Assembly: GCF_037963145.1 (NCBI RefSeq)
Contig: NZ_CP150144.1
Location: forward strand, 248,001 to 312,000
Reading direction: 5' to 3'
DNA from: Oceanobacillus sp. FSL K6-2867
GTDB taxonomy: Bacteria; Bacillota; Bacilli; Bacillales; Amphibacillaceae
Length of the DNA: 64,000 nucleotides
Shown piece by piece: positions 37,355 to 47,331 of the stretch. The notes beneath the pieces are model-generated. The model did no database searches, was not told the origin of the DNA, and saw only the letters and a program-made list of their open reading frames with translations. Numbering within the stretch: position 1 is the first letter of the stretch; each line of letters starts with the position of its first letter. The translations under genes were made by a program, and so were the position numbers.

Positions 37355-38002
37355 ATGCATGTTGAAGAGATTATGAAAAAAGATGTCATAACCCTTAAGC
37401 CCGGAGCAACAATTGCAAACGCATTGGAATTGTTGGAAAAGCATCGTATCCGTCATATTACGATTGTAGATAAATCGTACGAGGTAATCGGAATTGTTTC
37501 TGACCGAGATGTACGTGATGCTAGTCCATCGAAGTTTATTAAAGATGCGGACAACAGTGAATTGCAAAATGAAATTCAAACTATAATGAGTCTGCCTGTG
37601 ATTACAATTCACCCAATGGATTTTGTAGAAGAGATTGCATCAATTTTTTATGATAAAGAAATTGCCTGTCTTCCCGTTGTCTCTAATAATCGTTTAGTTG
37701 GTGTTGTTACAGAAAAAGACATGCTTTATACCTTAATACAGCTAACTGGCACACATGTTCAAAGCTCATTAATCGAAGTAAAAGTTCCTGACAGACCTGG
37801 TATTTTGCCTGAGGTTACAGCTATTTTTGGAAAAAGAAAAACGAACATTGCCTCTGTCTTAGTTTATCCGTATAAAAATGATTTAAATTATAAAGTGCTT
37901 GTCTTCCGCATCCAAACAATGAATCCATTGCCAATCATTCAGGATTTGCGTAATGCTGGCTACGAATTGCTGTGGCCAAACAACGGGCCGGGGCTCATAT
38001 AA
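37355..38002 (+). CDS. acuB: AcuB, CBS-pair and ACT domain protein
   Basis: The 215-residue protein has two CBS motifs (about 1-60 and 75-135) and a C-terminal ACT-like domain (VKVPDRPGILPEVTAIF near 143). It probably senses an adenylate or amino acid and modulates the acetoin/acetate system. It starts two bases after acuA and its stop overlaps the acuC start (TAATG), so the three genes are translated as a unit. Confidence 0.95.
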   Translation: MHVEEIMKKDVITLKPGATIANALELLEKHRIRHITIVDKSYEVIGIVSDRDVRDASPSKFIKDADNSELQNEIQTIMSLPVITIHPMDFVEEIASIFYDKEIACLPVVSNNRLVGVVTEKDMLYTLIQLTGTHVQSSLIEVKVPDRPGILPEVTAIFGKRKTNIASVLVYPYKNDLNYKVLVFRIQTMNPLPIIQDLRNAGYELLWPNNGPGLI

Positions 38003-39159
38003 TGCATAACAATTCTGCCTTTGTCTTTTCCAATGATTACCTAGCCTACCATTTTCATAGTGAGCACCCTTTCAATCACAAACGAGTACAATTAGCAAAG
38101 GAATTATTGGAAATGACTGGAACTTTAACAAATCAAGAAATTATCCCTGCAAGGATGGCAACGGATGAGGAGCTTTCACTATTTCATGACTACGATTATA
38201 TCGATGCGGTAAAACGAGCTGGACGAGGTGGATTAGACGAAAAAGCTGGACAAGAATATGGTTTAGGAACGGAAGATACTCCTATTTTCACAAATATGCA
38301 CGAAGCTGCGAGTTTTTTAGTTGGCGGTACATTAACTGCTGTCGATGAAGTGCTCAGTGGGAATAAAGATCATGCACTTAATCTTGGAGGCGGTTTACAT
38401 CATGGTTTTGAACGAAAGGCTTCTGGTTTTTGCATATATAACGATAGTGCTGTTGCAATCAAATATATTCGGGAAAAATATAATTTGAGAGTGTTATATA
38501 TTGATACCGATGCACACCATGGTGACGGCGTACAATGGGCGTTCTATGATGATCCAAATGTATGCACTTTCTCTATTCACGAAACTGGTAGATACCTTTT
38601 CCCTGGTACAGGAAATGTGAATGAACGTGGCATTAAAGAAGGCCATGGATATTCCTTTAATCTTCCAATTGATGCCTTTACACAAGATGAATCCTTTTTG
38701 TACGTCTATGAAACTGCGGCAAGAGAAATCGCAGCATTCTTCAAGCCAGATGTAATTGTGACACAAAATGGTGCTGATGCACATTGCTTTGATCCCTTAA
38801 CACATCTTTGCGGCACAATGGCGATTTATGAACAAATTCCATTCGTGGCACATGATTTGGCCCATAAGTACTGTAATGGAAAATGGATTGCAATCGGTGG
38901 CGGGGGCTATGATATGTGGCGAGTTGTTCCTCGTGCCTGGGCACAAATATGGCATGTGATGAAGCTGGGAAAATCTGCAGAAGGAGCGCTCCCTGTTCAA
39001 TGGTTACAAAAGTGGCAAGACGAATCTCCTGATAAGCTGCCTGCCAGCTGGCATGATGGTAAAGAAGCATTTCCAAAGATTCCTAGAAAAGCGGAAATCA
39101 CAGAGAAAAATGAACAATTGTTAAAAAGTCTATTAAAGTATACAAAACCAATTCGCTAA
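38002..39159 (+). CDS. acuC: AcuC, histone-deacetylase-family protein deacetylase
   Basis: The 385-residue protein is a zinc-dependent class I/II HDAC-type enzyme: GGGLHHGFERKASGFCIYND and DTDAHHGDGVQWAF carry the catalytic histidines and metal ligands. It deacetylates AcsA. The open frame begins 10 codons earlier at a GTG inside acuB, but ATG at 38002 overlaps the acuB stop and gives the family length, so it is chosen. A terminator shared with motP follows. Confidence 0.96.
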   Translation: MHNNSAFVFSNDYLAYHFHSEHPFNHKRVQLAKELLEMTGTLTNQEIIPARMATDEELSLFHDYDYIDAVKRAGRGGLDEKAGQEYGLGTEDTPIFTNMHEAASFLVGGTLTAVDEVLSGNKDHALNLGGGLHHGFERKASGFCIYNDSAVAIKYIREKYNLRVLYIDTDAHHGDGVQWAFYDDPNVCTFSIHETGRYLFPGTGNVNERGIKEGHGYSFNLPIDAFTQDESFLYVYETAAREIAAFFKPDVIVTQNGADAHCFDPLTHLCGTMAIYEQIPFVAHDLAHKYCNGKWIAIGGGGYDMWRVVPRAWAQIWHVMKLGKSAEGALPVQWLQKWQDESPDKLPASWHDGKEAFPKIPRKAEITEKNEQLLKSLLKYTKPIR

Positions 39160-39187
39160 AAGTTACATGTTAGATTTTTTCCAAAAA

Positions 39188-39220
39188 GAAAGAAGCTGTC
39201 CATCTTAGACAGCTTCTTTC
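39188..39220. terminator. Bidirectional terminator between acuC and motP
   Basis: AAAGAAGCTGTC and GACAGCTTCTTTC form the stem around a short loop. Confidence 0.85.
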
Positions 39221-39287
39221 AACAGCATCTTAAAATAATTATGTGATAAATTATCACACTCTAGAATTGCTTTCCCATTTTAATTTT

Positions 39288-40112
39288 TTATGCTTCATTT
39301 ACACTTTTCCCAGCAAAACTGCTGTTATTTTCTACATCTTTTCGCTCTTTTGCATCATTTGAAAGGAAAGCGCTAAGCTTTTCTTCTAAAATGCGTGGGT
39401 TTTGCCCAGATTGAACACCGATAATACCCTCAATAATAATCTGCTTCGTAAATACCTCTTCCTCTGTCTTCGTCCCTAGCTTGCTTGCCATGGGATGGAA
39501 AAACAGATTGGCGAGTACAGTTCCATAAAGTGTAGTTAGAAGCGCTACAGCCATGCTCGGCCCTAATGTACCAGGGTCTTCCAACGTGTTCAGCATTAAA
39601 ACAAGACCGATTAATGTTCCAATCATTCCCCATGCTGGAGCATAATCTCCGGCCTTTTCAAAGAGTACTCTCCCCTTATAATGCCGATCCTCCATAGCTG
39701 TAATTTCAGCATTCATAATATCTGTAATGACCTCCGGATCTATCCCATCCACTGCAAGCAATACACCCTTTTTAATAAATGGATCTTCAATATCTTCGAG
39801 CTCACTTTCCAATGCAAGAATGCCTTCCCTTCTTGCACGCTCCGAAAGACGTACAAACAACCGAGTTAGTTCAGGCAACTGCATATCATTTTTATGGAAT
39901 GCTTCTTTCATCATTTTACCTGTTAACTTAATTTGATCTATTTTGAATGTGACTAACATGGAAGCAACTAAGCCTCCGATTACAATAAATAAGGAAGGTA
40001 TGTCTGCAAACGATGCAACCCCTTCCGTTCCACTATTTGTCATAATTGCCAACATCAGCATAATAAAACCTAAAGTAATACCAATTGGAGTTAGGAAATC
40101 ACGTTTTCTCAT
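39288..40112 (-). CDS. motP: MotP, MotA-family flagellar stator protein
   Basis: The 274-residue protein has four membrane helices. The cytoplasmic loop has KMMKEAFHKNDMQLPELTRL and RRGILALE-like sequence, and the C-terminal helices include GMIGTLIGLVLMLNTLEDP. It matches MotP, the sodium-type stator encoded next to ccpA in Bacillus. MotP works with MotS, normally the next gene. Here only a terminator and the convergent acuC follow, so motS is missing from this locus. A C-terminal tail (about 240-274) is charged. Confidence 0.93.
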   Translation of the reverse strand: MRKRDFLTPIGITLGFIMLMLAIMTNSGTEGVASFADIPSLFIVIGGLVASMLVTFKIDQIKLTGKMMKEAFHKNDMQLPELTRLFVRLSERARREGILALESELEDIEDPFIKKGVLLAVDGIDPEVITDIMNAEITAMEDRHYKGRVLFEKAGDYAPAWGMIGTLIGLVLMLNTLEDPGTLGPSMAVALLTTLYGTVLANLFFHPMASKLGTKTEEEVFTKQIIIEGIIGVQSGQNPRILEEKLSAFLSNDAKERKDVENNSSFAGKSVNEA

Positions 40113-40152
40113 ATTATTTAGCTCCCTATGTCACTTTACTAAAACAAGAAGA

Positions 40153-40197
40153 GTTCAAAAGGTTACCCTCTTCAAATTGGTTGGTAACTTTTTGAAC
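40153..40197 (-). terminator. Terminator between ccpA and motP
   Basis: GTTCAAAA-GTTACC and GGTAAC-TTTTGAAC form a long stem. On the minus strand it lies 28 bases beyond the ccpA stop, so ccpA and motP are separate units or read-through is limited. Confidence 0.75.
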
Positions 40198-40225
40198 ACT
40201 ATCTAATTTACTAATTATATCGGCA

Positions 40226-41227
40226 TTATTTTTCTAATGTTGAGTTTCTTAATTCAAGTCGATGCGGTAATACAACATTATTATCTTCCACTTCTTCTTT
40301 ATTCATATATTTTGTAAGCAGCCGCATTGCTACTGCACCAATATCATAGGTTGGCTGGACAACTGTAGTCAATGTAGGTCGAACCATTGTTGCAAGTCTT
40401 GTGTTATCAAAGCCAAATACTTCTACATCATCTGGCACATTCAATCCGCGGTCCTGTGCACCATGGATAACACCAAGTGCAAGCTCATCATAGGTTACAA
40501 ATATAGCAGTTGGCTTTTCATCCAGATTTGCGAAGTATTCTACTGCTTCTAGTCCTGTTTGATAAGCATAAGCTCCTTTGTAAATCAACGCTTCATTTAA
40601 TTCAATCGATGCTTCCTGTAATGCACGGAGATATCCATTATATTTTAATTTGTTAACACCGAAGTCCAGATTACTTGCAACTAAAGCCGGATGCTTATGT
40701 CCATTATCGATTAAGTGTTTAGTCGCTTCATATGCTGCAAGTTCATAATCTATATTCACTGCAGGAATTTCGTCTGCCGGGTCATGCGTAGCTGCAAGCA
40801 CGACCGGTACAGAAGATGTTTTAAATTGCTGGATATGATCCTCATCAATGCTTCCGCCCATAAATAAAATCCCGTCCACTTGCTTTTCCAGCATCGTATT
40901 AATAAGCTGCAGTTCTTTATCTTTATTCTGATCCGAACTACTCAGAATGATATTATATTTATACATTGTTGCAATATCTTCAATTCCTCGAGCGAGCTCG
41001 GAAAAGAAAATATTCGAGATATCTGGAATAATTGCTCCTACGGTAGTTGTTTTTTTACTTGCTAATCCTCTAGCAACAGCATTCGGACGATAGCCTAATC
41101 GCTCAATCGTTGCTAATACTTTTTTACGTGTTGTTGGTTTTACATTTGGATTTCCGTTAACAACACGAGAAACAGTAGCCATCGAGACATTTGCCTCACG
41201 AGCTACATCATATATTGTTATGTTCAT
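40226..41227 (-). CDS. ccpA: Catabolite control protein A
   Basis: The 333-residue LacI-family regulator starts with the helix-turn-helix [20 protein letters not shown] and hinge [16 protein letters not shown], both characteristic of CcpA. The periplasmic-binding-protein fold follows. With HPr-Ser46-P it binds cre sites and controls carbon metabolism, including acu and ack genes in Bacillus. A strong site AGGAGGTAG precedes ATG by 6-7 bases. Synteny with aroA, motP and acuC matches B. subtilis. Confidence 0.97.
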   Translation of the reverse strand: MNITIYDVAREANVSMATVSRVVNGNPNVKPTTRKKVLATIERLGYRPNAVARGLASKKTTTVGAIIPDISNIFFSELARGIEDIATMYKYNIILSSSDQNKDKELQLINTMLEKQVDGILFMGGSIDEDHIQQFKTSSVPVVLAATHDPADEIPAVNIDYELAAYEATKHLIDNGHKHPALVASNLDFGVNKLKYNGYLRALQEASIELNEALIYKGAYAYQTGLEAVEYFANLDEKPTAIFVTYDELALGVIHGAQDRGLNVPDDVEVFGFDNTRLATMVRPTLTTVVQPTYDIGAVAMRLLTKYMNKEEVEDNNVVLPHRLELRNSTLEK

Positions 41228-41520
41228 CTAAGTCTACCTCCTAATATTACAAATCGACTTCTATTCTTTATATAATACTCTAGGATGAAAAAAATTACAA
41301 AAAAAATCTTGAAATCAGGGAAATTGTCTAAAAATGTACACAAATGCGAGCTTAGCCACTATTAGGTTTAACAAAAAACAATGCTAGCATACTTCTATTA
41401 ACACAGAAACTGAAAAAAATAAACGGTATGTACAACTATATATGAATTTTTGCCTTTAATAGCATAACATTCTTTAGCCGTCCGTGAAACGTAAAGATAG
41501 AAAATTATTAGTCAAAAAAA
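41228..41520. other. Upstream region of ccpA, no gene seen
   Basis: The stretch is AT-rich and lacks coding frames. The ccpA promoter should lie here on the minus strand (a TATTATATAA-type sequence at about 41268-41279 is one candidate), but I cannot fix the -35 element. Confidence 0.4.
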
Positions 41521-41549
41521 AGAAAGGCTGCAATTATTCAGCCTTTCTC
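41521..41549 (-). terminator. Terminator of the DAHP synthase gene
   Basis: AGAAAGGCTG and CAGCCTTTCT pair around an eight-base loop; the minus-strand tail is TTTTTTGAC. Confidence 0.85.
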
Positions 41550-41559
41550 TTAACACTAT

Positions 41560-42633
41560 TTATTTCAAACGATTCTCGATACCTTTGATCTCTTCAAAGA
41601 ATTGATCGAACGTTGGGATATCCATTTGCTGTGCAGAGTCAGATAATGCCACTGCAGGATCTGGATGGACTTCAGCCATCACACCGTCAGCTCCAATAGC
41701 AAGTGCTGCTTTTGCAGTTGGAAGAAGTAAATCACGTCTTCCAGTAGAATGTGTAACATCTACCATAACCGGAAGGTGCGTTTCCTGTTTTAAGATTGGA
41801 ACTGCTGAAATATCAAGTGTGTTTCGTGTTGCTTTTTCATATGTGCGAATACCGCGTTCACATAAGATAATATTGCCGTTTCCACGCGAGTTAATATATT
41901 CTGCTGCATTAATGAATTCAGAAATCGTTGCGGATAAGCCACGCTTTAATAGTACAGGTTTATTCGCATCTCCTGCTGCCTTTAGCAATTCAAAGTTTTG
42001 CATGTTTCTTGCCCCAATTTGAATGACATCAATGTAGTCAACAGCTTCTTCAATATGTGCAGGATTTACGATTTCACTTATCACTGCCAGATCATATTCG
42101 TCGGCAACACGTTTTAAAATCTGCAGCCCTTCTACACCGAGTCCTTGGAAATCGTATGGAGAAGTTCTAGGTTTAAACGCTCCACCACGCAGTAATTTCA
42201 AGCCTTTGCTTTTCACAGACTCTGCAACTGCTGCTACTTGTTCATAGCTTTCAACAGCACATGGCCCAAATACATAGCTGGTATTTCCATTCCCTATTTT
42301 GGCACCTTTAATTTCAATCACTGTATTTTCAGGTTTCTTTTTCCGTGAAACGAGTAATGCTTTACTATGATCATCTTCTTGCAATTCCAAACTCGCTTTA
42401 AAAATTTCTTTAAAAATATGCTCCAGTGTTGAATTTTGGAATGGACCATTATTATTATCCTTAATTTTATCCAACATTTCTCTCTCACGCACTGGATCAA
42501 ATCGTTTGATACTTTGCTTTGTTTTCAGCTGACCAATCTGCTGAACAATCTCTGCACGACGGTTTATTAATTCCAAAATTTCTAAATTCACTTCATCCAT
42601 CTGAACTCTAAGCTGTTCCATTTCATTACTCAT
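41560..42633 (-). CDS. aroA: DAHP synthase fused to chorismate mutase
   Basis: The 357-residue protein has an N-terminal AroQ chorismate mutase helix bundle (about 1-85: [20 protein letters not shown]) and a C-terminal DAHP synthase barrel ([40 protein letters not shown]). It catalyses the first step of the shikimate pathway; the mutase domain provides feedback control by prephenate. ATG at 42633 has CAGGGGGAT 6 bases before it; a further ATG at 42654 lacks a site. It matches aroA beside ccpA in Bacillus. Confidence 0.96.
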   Translation of the reverse strand: MSNEMEQLRVQMDEVNLEILELINRRAEIVQQIGQLKTKQSIKRFDPVREREMLDKIKDNNNGPFQNSTLEHIFKEIFKASLELQEDDHSKALLVSRKKKPENTVIEIKGAKIGNGNTSYVFGPCAVESYEQVAAVAESVKSKGLKLLRGGAFKPRTSPYDFQGLGVEGLQILKRVADEYDLAVISEIVNPAHIEEAVDYIDVIQIGARNMQNFELLKAAGDANKPVLLKRGLSATISEFINAAEYINSRGNGNIILCERGIRTYEKATRNTLDISAVPILKQETHLPVMVDVTHSTGRRDLLLPTAKAALAIGADGVMAEVHPDPAVALSDSAQQMDIPTFDQFFEEIKGIENRLK

Positions 42634-42855
42634 TTCAAATCCCCCTGAAGTCATTTTTTAATAATTAGAGACAATTATAGCTAAAATTCTTTCATTTGTC
42701 ACCAATAAGTTTATAATATAATAGATATCTTTTTACTTATTCTATTAATTAGGATTTTTTACTTATCCGTTACACAAAAGATTCACTCAAAGCATTCTCG
42801 AACAGAGTCTTTTGGCACATAACTATTAATCTATTAAAAGGAAGGTGTTTAAGCG

Positions 42856-44988
42856 ATGGGAGAAACTATTTTTGCCCTCGATATTGGCACTCGTTCCGTT
42901 ACCGGCATTATTTTGGAGAGTCTTGATAATTCATTCACTGTTATTGATTATTATACAAAAGAACATACAGAACGTTCGATGCGTGATGGGCAAATACATA
43001 ATGTAGTAGCGGTTGCTCAAGTAATTCAGGAGGTAAAAGAAAAGCTTGAAGAAAAAGCTGATACCATATTTACGAAAACATGTGTTGCAGCTGCAGGAAG
43101 ATCATTAAAAACAGTGGTAGCAAGTGCTTCTATTACATTGCACCACCAACCAATTACAGATACTGAAGTGATTAAGCACATAGAGCTTACCGCTGTACAG
43201 AATGCACAGCAAACACTTGCCAAGCAAGAGAAAAATAATGATTATAGCAACTATTACTGTGTTGGGTATTCTGTTTTAAATTATAAGCTGGATCAAACAC
43301 AAATCGGCTCATTAATTGACCAAAGCGGAAAAGAAGCTGCAGTTGAGATAATTGCTACGTTTCTTCCCAAAGTGGTCGTTGAATCTTTGCTAGCGGCTCT
43401 CAAGCGTGCAGATTTGGATATGGAGGCACTAACACTTGAGCCAATAGCAGCCATCCACGTATTAATACCAGAGTCAATGCGCAGATTAAATGTTGCGCTT
43501 GTCGATATTGGTGCCGGTACAAGCGATATTGCAATCACAGATAGAGGAACTGTCGTAGCGTACGGAATGGTTCCGGTGGCTGGGGATGAAATAACTGAAG
43601 CAATAAGTGATCATTATTTGCTTGATTTTCCGGAAGCCGAGAAAACCAAACGTGCAATCGTAAATGATGGGGGATTTACAGTTGAAGATATATTAGGTTT
43701 TGAATCTGTCATCACTGAGGAAGCACTTGCTCAAGACATTGCAAAGACTGTCGATAGTCTTGCAGAGTCAATAGCCGCTGAGATTGTTCAGTTAAATGCA
43801 AAGGTTCCACGCGCTGTTATGCTAGTTGGTGGTGGAAGCTTAACACCAAACTTAACAACTGTGCTCGCAGATAAACTGGATCTCCCCCATAACCGCGTTG
43901 CAATTCGTGGAATCAATGCAATCCCACATTTACATCATGATAATATTCCAACAGGTCCTGATTTTGTTACACCAATTGGAATTGCAATAGCTGCGAAAGA
44001 AAACCCTGTCCATTATGTTAGTGTAACGGTCAATAAGCAGGTCATTCGTCTATTTGAAATGAAGCAGCTTACTATTGGAGATTGTCTGGTACAAGCCGGA
44101 ATTAAATTAAATAAGCTTTATGGAAAACCAGGATTAGCCACAATTGTCACGGTAAATGGAAAATTTGTCACACTGCCAGGCAGCTTTGGGGAAGCACCGC
44201 AAATTTTTTTAAATGATAATCCTGCAAATGTTGATGACTTTATCCAGGATAGTGATGAAATTAAATTTGTTGCTGGTGCTGATGGGTTGCCTATACAGAC
44301 AACATTAATGGAGCTTGTTGGTGAAGCACCGTCAATGACTGTTTTCTATAATAAGCAGCCATATAAGCTCGAAACAGATATTTATGTAAATGGCATTGTC
44401 AGAAATTCAAATTATGTCATTAGGGATGGTGACATAATCACTTGGAAGCAGACTAAAACAATTCGCACATTTTTACATGAGCGAAATTTGAAAACGAATC
44501 TTATTGCAAAACCATTCACGATACTAATGAACAATCAGCCCATCACGGTATCAGCTGGAACAACCAAAATCTTAGTTAACAATGAAGAAGCAGCCTTAGA
44601 TAATATTTTAAAAAAGAGCGACAGAATAGAGGTAATGCCCGCAAAGCAACCAACTGTATATGATCTGGTTCTGCAGCTTGATAAAAAAGCCTCTAATAAG
44701 ATTACTGTTACGTTTAATGGAGAAAAGGTTATAATGACACAGCCACTTGTTAAAATCACGCGTAAAGAGGGTTCATTACGTTTTGAGGACCCAATTCAGC
44801 ACCAGGATGTGTTGAAGATGGAAGAAAGGAAACTGGAGCCTTTTATTTTTCAGGATGTTTTTCGTTATGTACATGTCGATTTGTCACAAGCAAATGGAAA
44901 GTTTAAATTGTTGAAGAATAATAAGCCCTCCTCCTTTGATGATAAGATTATCTCTGGAGATAGACTCGAAATTAGTTGGGGAGACTAA
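42856..44988 (+). CDS. Long FtsA-like protein with repeat-containing C-terminal half
   Basis: The 710-residue protein has an actin-like FtsA core in residues 1-390: phosphate 1 loop ALDIGTRSVTG, SHS2-type insert, phosphate 2 loop VDIGAGTSDIAI at 217 and the adenosine loop MLVGGGSLTPNL at 322. FtsA has no such long extension. Residues 395-710 hold four units of about 60-110 residues ending in a shared pattern: DSDEIKFV near 465, DGDIITW near 524, KSDRIEVMP near 587, SGDRLEISW at 700. They resemble small beta-grasp modules. It lacks a C-terminal amphipathic helix. It is divergent from aroA. A role in envelope or division scaffolding is inference. Confidence 0.8.
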   Translation: MGETIFALDIGTRSVTGIILESLDNSFTVIDYYTKEHTERSMRDGQIHNVVAVAQVIQEVKEKLEEKADTIFTKTCVAAAGRSLKTVVASASITLHHQPITDTEVIKHIELTAVQNAQQTLAKQEKNNDYSNYYCVGYSVLNYKLDQTQIGSLIDQSGKEAAVEIIATFLPKVVVESLLAALKRADLDMEALTLEPIAAIHVLIPESMRRLNVALVDIGAGTSDIAITDRGTVVAYGMVPVAGDEITEAISDHYLLDFPEAEKTKRAIVNDGGFTVEDILGFESVITEEALAQDIAKTVDSLAESIAAEIVQLNAKVPRAVMLVGGGSLTPNLTTVLADKLDLPHNRVAIRGINAIPHLHHDNIPTGPDFVTPIGIAIAAKENPVHYVSVTVNKQVIRLFEMKQLTIGDCLVQAGIKLNKLYGKPGLATIVTVNGKFVTLPGSFGEAPQIFLNDNPANVDDFIQDSDEIKFVAGADGLPIQTTLMELVGEAPSMTVFYNKQPYKLETDIYVNGIVRNSNYVIRDGDIITWKQTKTIRTFLHERNLKTNLIAKPFTILMNNQPITVSAGTTKILVNNEEAALDNILKKSDRIEVMPAKQPTVYDLVLQLDKKASNKITVTFNGEKVIMTQPLVKITRKEGSLRFEDPIQHQDVLKMEERKLEPFIFQDVFRYVHVDLSQANGKFKLLKNNKPSSFDDKIISGDRLEISWGD

Positions 44989-44990
44989 TA

Positions 44991-45009
44991 AAAAAGGGCT
45001 GTCACAGTT
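44991..45009. terminator. Left half of a terminator split by an insertion
   Basis: AAAAAGGGCTGTCACAGT here is complementary to ACTGTGACAGTC followed by a T run at 49921-49937. The two halves form a 12-bp stem with one G-U pair if the intervening 4.9 kb is removed. It would serve the FtsA-like gene and ytxH. Confidence 0.75.
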
Positions 45010-45053
45010 TGAACTCCCCCCTGTCAAGTAGACAGTGGAAATAATAAAATGTT

Positions 45054-45922
45054 TTAGGCGGCCATAGCTCTATATTCTATAGGGCTGTGGCCGTTTAATT
45101 TGTCTTGATATCTTTCATAATTATAGAAATGAATGTACTAGTCTATTGCTCTTTTCAGTTCGTCAAATGTTTCGTATTTATGTAAATAATACTTTTCACA
45201 TTTAAGCGTTCCCCAAAACGATTCCATTGGTCCGTTATCAATACATTTACCGACACTAGACATACTGTGTACCATCCCAGCTTCGTTTACCCTGCGTTTA
45301 AATCCATGAGAAGTATATTGAAATCCTCGATCACAATGAATAAGTGGATGTTCTTCATCGTATAATGAAACTTCTAATGTTTTGAAAACTAACCAATTAT
45401 TATTTCGATGTCCAAAAATATAACTAACAATAGATCCATCATATAAATCACGTATGGCATTTAAATACGCTTTTTTAGAAGTGCCATACTTAAATTCAGT
45501 GACATCAGTTACCCATGTTTCGTTTAGTTCTTCTGCTGTTGAGGGACAGATCGTCTATAAGGTTTCTTCTTTCTACGTATGACACATTGTAATTTAGCGA
45601 TTTTCATTAAACTATAAATTCGTTTGTGATTGATTTTATGCCCATATTTATTTTCAAATTTCTTGTCCAAGTTTAGCTTCATTCGACGGTATCCATAAAT
45701 ACCTTCCACTTTTTCATGTAAGGTGACCTTTTCTTTTATAATTTCTTTATTTTGAATTTCCCGTTTAGATGGTTTGCGATTCAACCATTTATAATAAGCA
45801 GTGCGTGCAATTTCTGTGATTTCACAAAGAAGGAAGATAGATAGATTTTCCTCCATATGAATTTCTTTTATTGCGATATATTTATCTTCAAATCTTACTT
45901 GATTTATTTTTGCCTCCTTCAA
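45054..45922 (-). pseudogene. IS3-family OrfB transposase, broken
   Basis: Two frames give a DDE integrase. Residues from MKEAKINQVRFEDKY to RRSVPQQQKN end in a stop near 45524. A second frame continues EELNETWVTDVTEFKYGTSK, with the catalytic aspartates in TDVTEF and HCDRGFQYT and the glutamate in ESFWGTLK. A TAG interrupts it at RAID before YIHFYNYERYQDKLNGHSP. So it has one frameshift near 45535 and one nonsense codon and cannot give an active enzyme. Confidence 0.88.
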
Positions 45923-46288
45923 TCTTCTCTAACTTTTTTAGGAATGCATTTTCTGCACGTAATCGTTCATTTTCTTTTTCTATTCGACGCATCTCTAGCT
46001 TCATCTTTTCTTCTGGAGATAATTCTTCTTCACTTTTGGAACGTCCTCGTTTATCCTTTCATGCATCCCATCCATTAGCTTCATATTTACGCACCCATTG
46101 ATAAACTTGTTGATAGGATACTTTACGGATCTCCGCAGTTTGTTGATAATTCTTATCATTCGCCAATGTATCTTGTACAATCTTAATCCGTTCTTTCCAG
46201 TTAGTTTTTCTCCCTTTAGTCATAGAACTTTTCCTTCCCTTTGCCGTATCTTTTAATTCTCTATGACCATTATACTGTTTTAATTTAA
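45888..46288 (-). pseudogene. IS3-family OrfA, C-terminal part
   Basis: The frame reads YNGHRELKDTAKGRKSSM, RKTNWKERIKIV and YQQVYQWVRKYEANGWDA, then an in-frame TGA, then KDKRGRSKSEEELSPEEKMK and the leucine-zipper region LRAENAFLKKLEKI to a final TGA. It overlaps the orfB start, as in IS3 elements that use -1 frameshifting. Its N-terminal part is cut off exactly at the left Tn3-type repeat. Confidence 0.85.
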
Positions 46289-46326
46289 GGGGTAGCGGCA
46301 GGAAAATGCGAATTAACAACGATAAG
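46289..46326 (+). repeat. Left 38-bp Tn3-type inverted repeat
   Basis: It starts GGGGTAGCGGCAGGAAAATG and ends ACGATAAG. It matches the right copy at 34 of 38 positions by eye. Confidence 0.88.
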
Positions 46327-46429
46327 GAAATCCAGATATAAAACAAGCCTAATCTCTCGGGTAAGAAATTAGGCTTTGATTACTTCCATTAACGACCATT
46401 ATAGCTGAAGAAGGTTGAATGAGTAGTTA

Positions 46430-46741
46430 TCATTTACTTCTTTTGTTATATACAATTGCACTAATTACATTAAGTACAATAGTAACTATAGAAAGCAGGA
46501 AAGAAAGACGAACCACACCTTTAGAAGTGTCCATAAGAGCCGACCAATCCTCTATCCTGACTAAGTAATCGTTATATAAAATTTGAAAACATAGCGAGAT
46601 TACACAAGCACTAATACTTGCTATCGAAAATAAAACCCAAGTTTTGTTATTATCTTTATTACGCTTTGCCAGACTTGCAATAGGTAATATCCATGCAATC
46701 AAACCCAGCACAAGGCTTCCAATATTTAACAAACCATACAT
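46430..46741 (-). CDS. Small integral membrane protein of the PadR-DUF2812 operon
   Basis: The 103-residue protein has three hydrophobic helices (about 3-24, 35-57, 77-97) and a basic C-terminus (VYNKRSK). I do not recognise a named family. The frame can start two codons earlier, but AAAGGGG is then too close, so ATG at 46741 is chosen. It follows the DUF2812 gene by 15 bases and is the last gene of a three-gene operon. Confidence 0.75.
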   Translation of the reverse strand: MYGLLNIGSLVLGLIAWILPIASLAKRNKDNNKTWVLFSIASISACVISLCFQILYNDYLVRIEDWSALMDTSKGVVRLSFLLSIVTIVLNVISAIVYNKRSK

Positions 46742-46756
46742 AATCATGTCCCCTTT

Positions 46757-47317
46757 CTAATTCATATTTTCAATTATTTTCTTGAGTTTGAAAAATCCTG
46801 ATAAATATTTTGTTGAGTAAAGAGTCAGTACTAATCCGCCAAGCCATATCAGCGATACAATGAAAATGATACCTAATGGGAAGAAGCTATAAAGAAACAT
46901 ATTTAATGCTAATACACATGAAATGATAATCGAAATGACTGTTAGAGGGATAAGTTGAACCAGCTTACGCTTGATAATCTTTCTGCACATAGCGAGTTTC
47001 GTTTCACGATCACTGAATATTTTTTCTTCGCTCCCCTGTAAAGCAGGTTTTGAAAAATAAAATCTGCCGTCTTTTTCAGCCACGAATTCCCATCCAAAAT
47101 CAGTAAATAATTGTACATATTCACTTTTACGCTGTTCTTTCGGATTAAAGTCTATCTGATATATAGCAGCTTCTTTATCGCATTTTTCAAAAAAATATTT
47201 CTTGCCTCTTGTATCGGTCAATCTCCATCCAGCGTTGTGTTGAGTGGATAAAAAGTCTTGCTCCTCCTCAAAATCGGATATATAAAAACTCCTTCTGATT
47301 GTTTTCTTTTCAATCAT
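46757..47317 (-). CDS. DUF2812 membrane protein
   Basis: The 186-residue protein has a soluble N-terminal domain (about 1-100: GWRLTDTRGKKYFFEKCD, YVQLFTDFGWEFVAEKDGRF) and two membrane helices at about 118-138 and 145-165. It fits DUF2812 proteins, which are almost always encoded directly after a PadR regulator. They are thought to be membrane sensors or accessory proteins, with no proven function. It starts 14 bases after the PadR gene. Confidence 0.88.
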   Translation of the reverse strand: MIEKKTIRRSFYISDFEEEQDFLSTQHNAGWRLTDTRGKKYFFEKCDKEAAIYQIDFNPKEQRKSEYVQLFTDFGWEFVAEKDGRFYFSKPALQGSEEKIFSDRETKLAMCRKIIKRKLVQLIPLTVISIIISCVLALNMFLYSFFPLGIIFIVSLIWLGGLVLTLYSTKYLSGFFKLKKIIENMN

Positions 47318-47331
47318 TATTACACCCCTCC

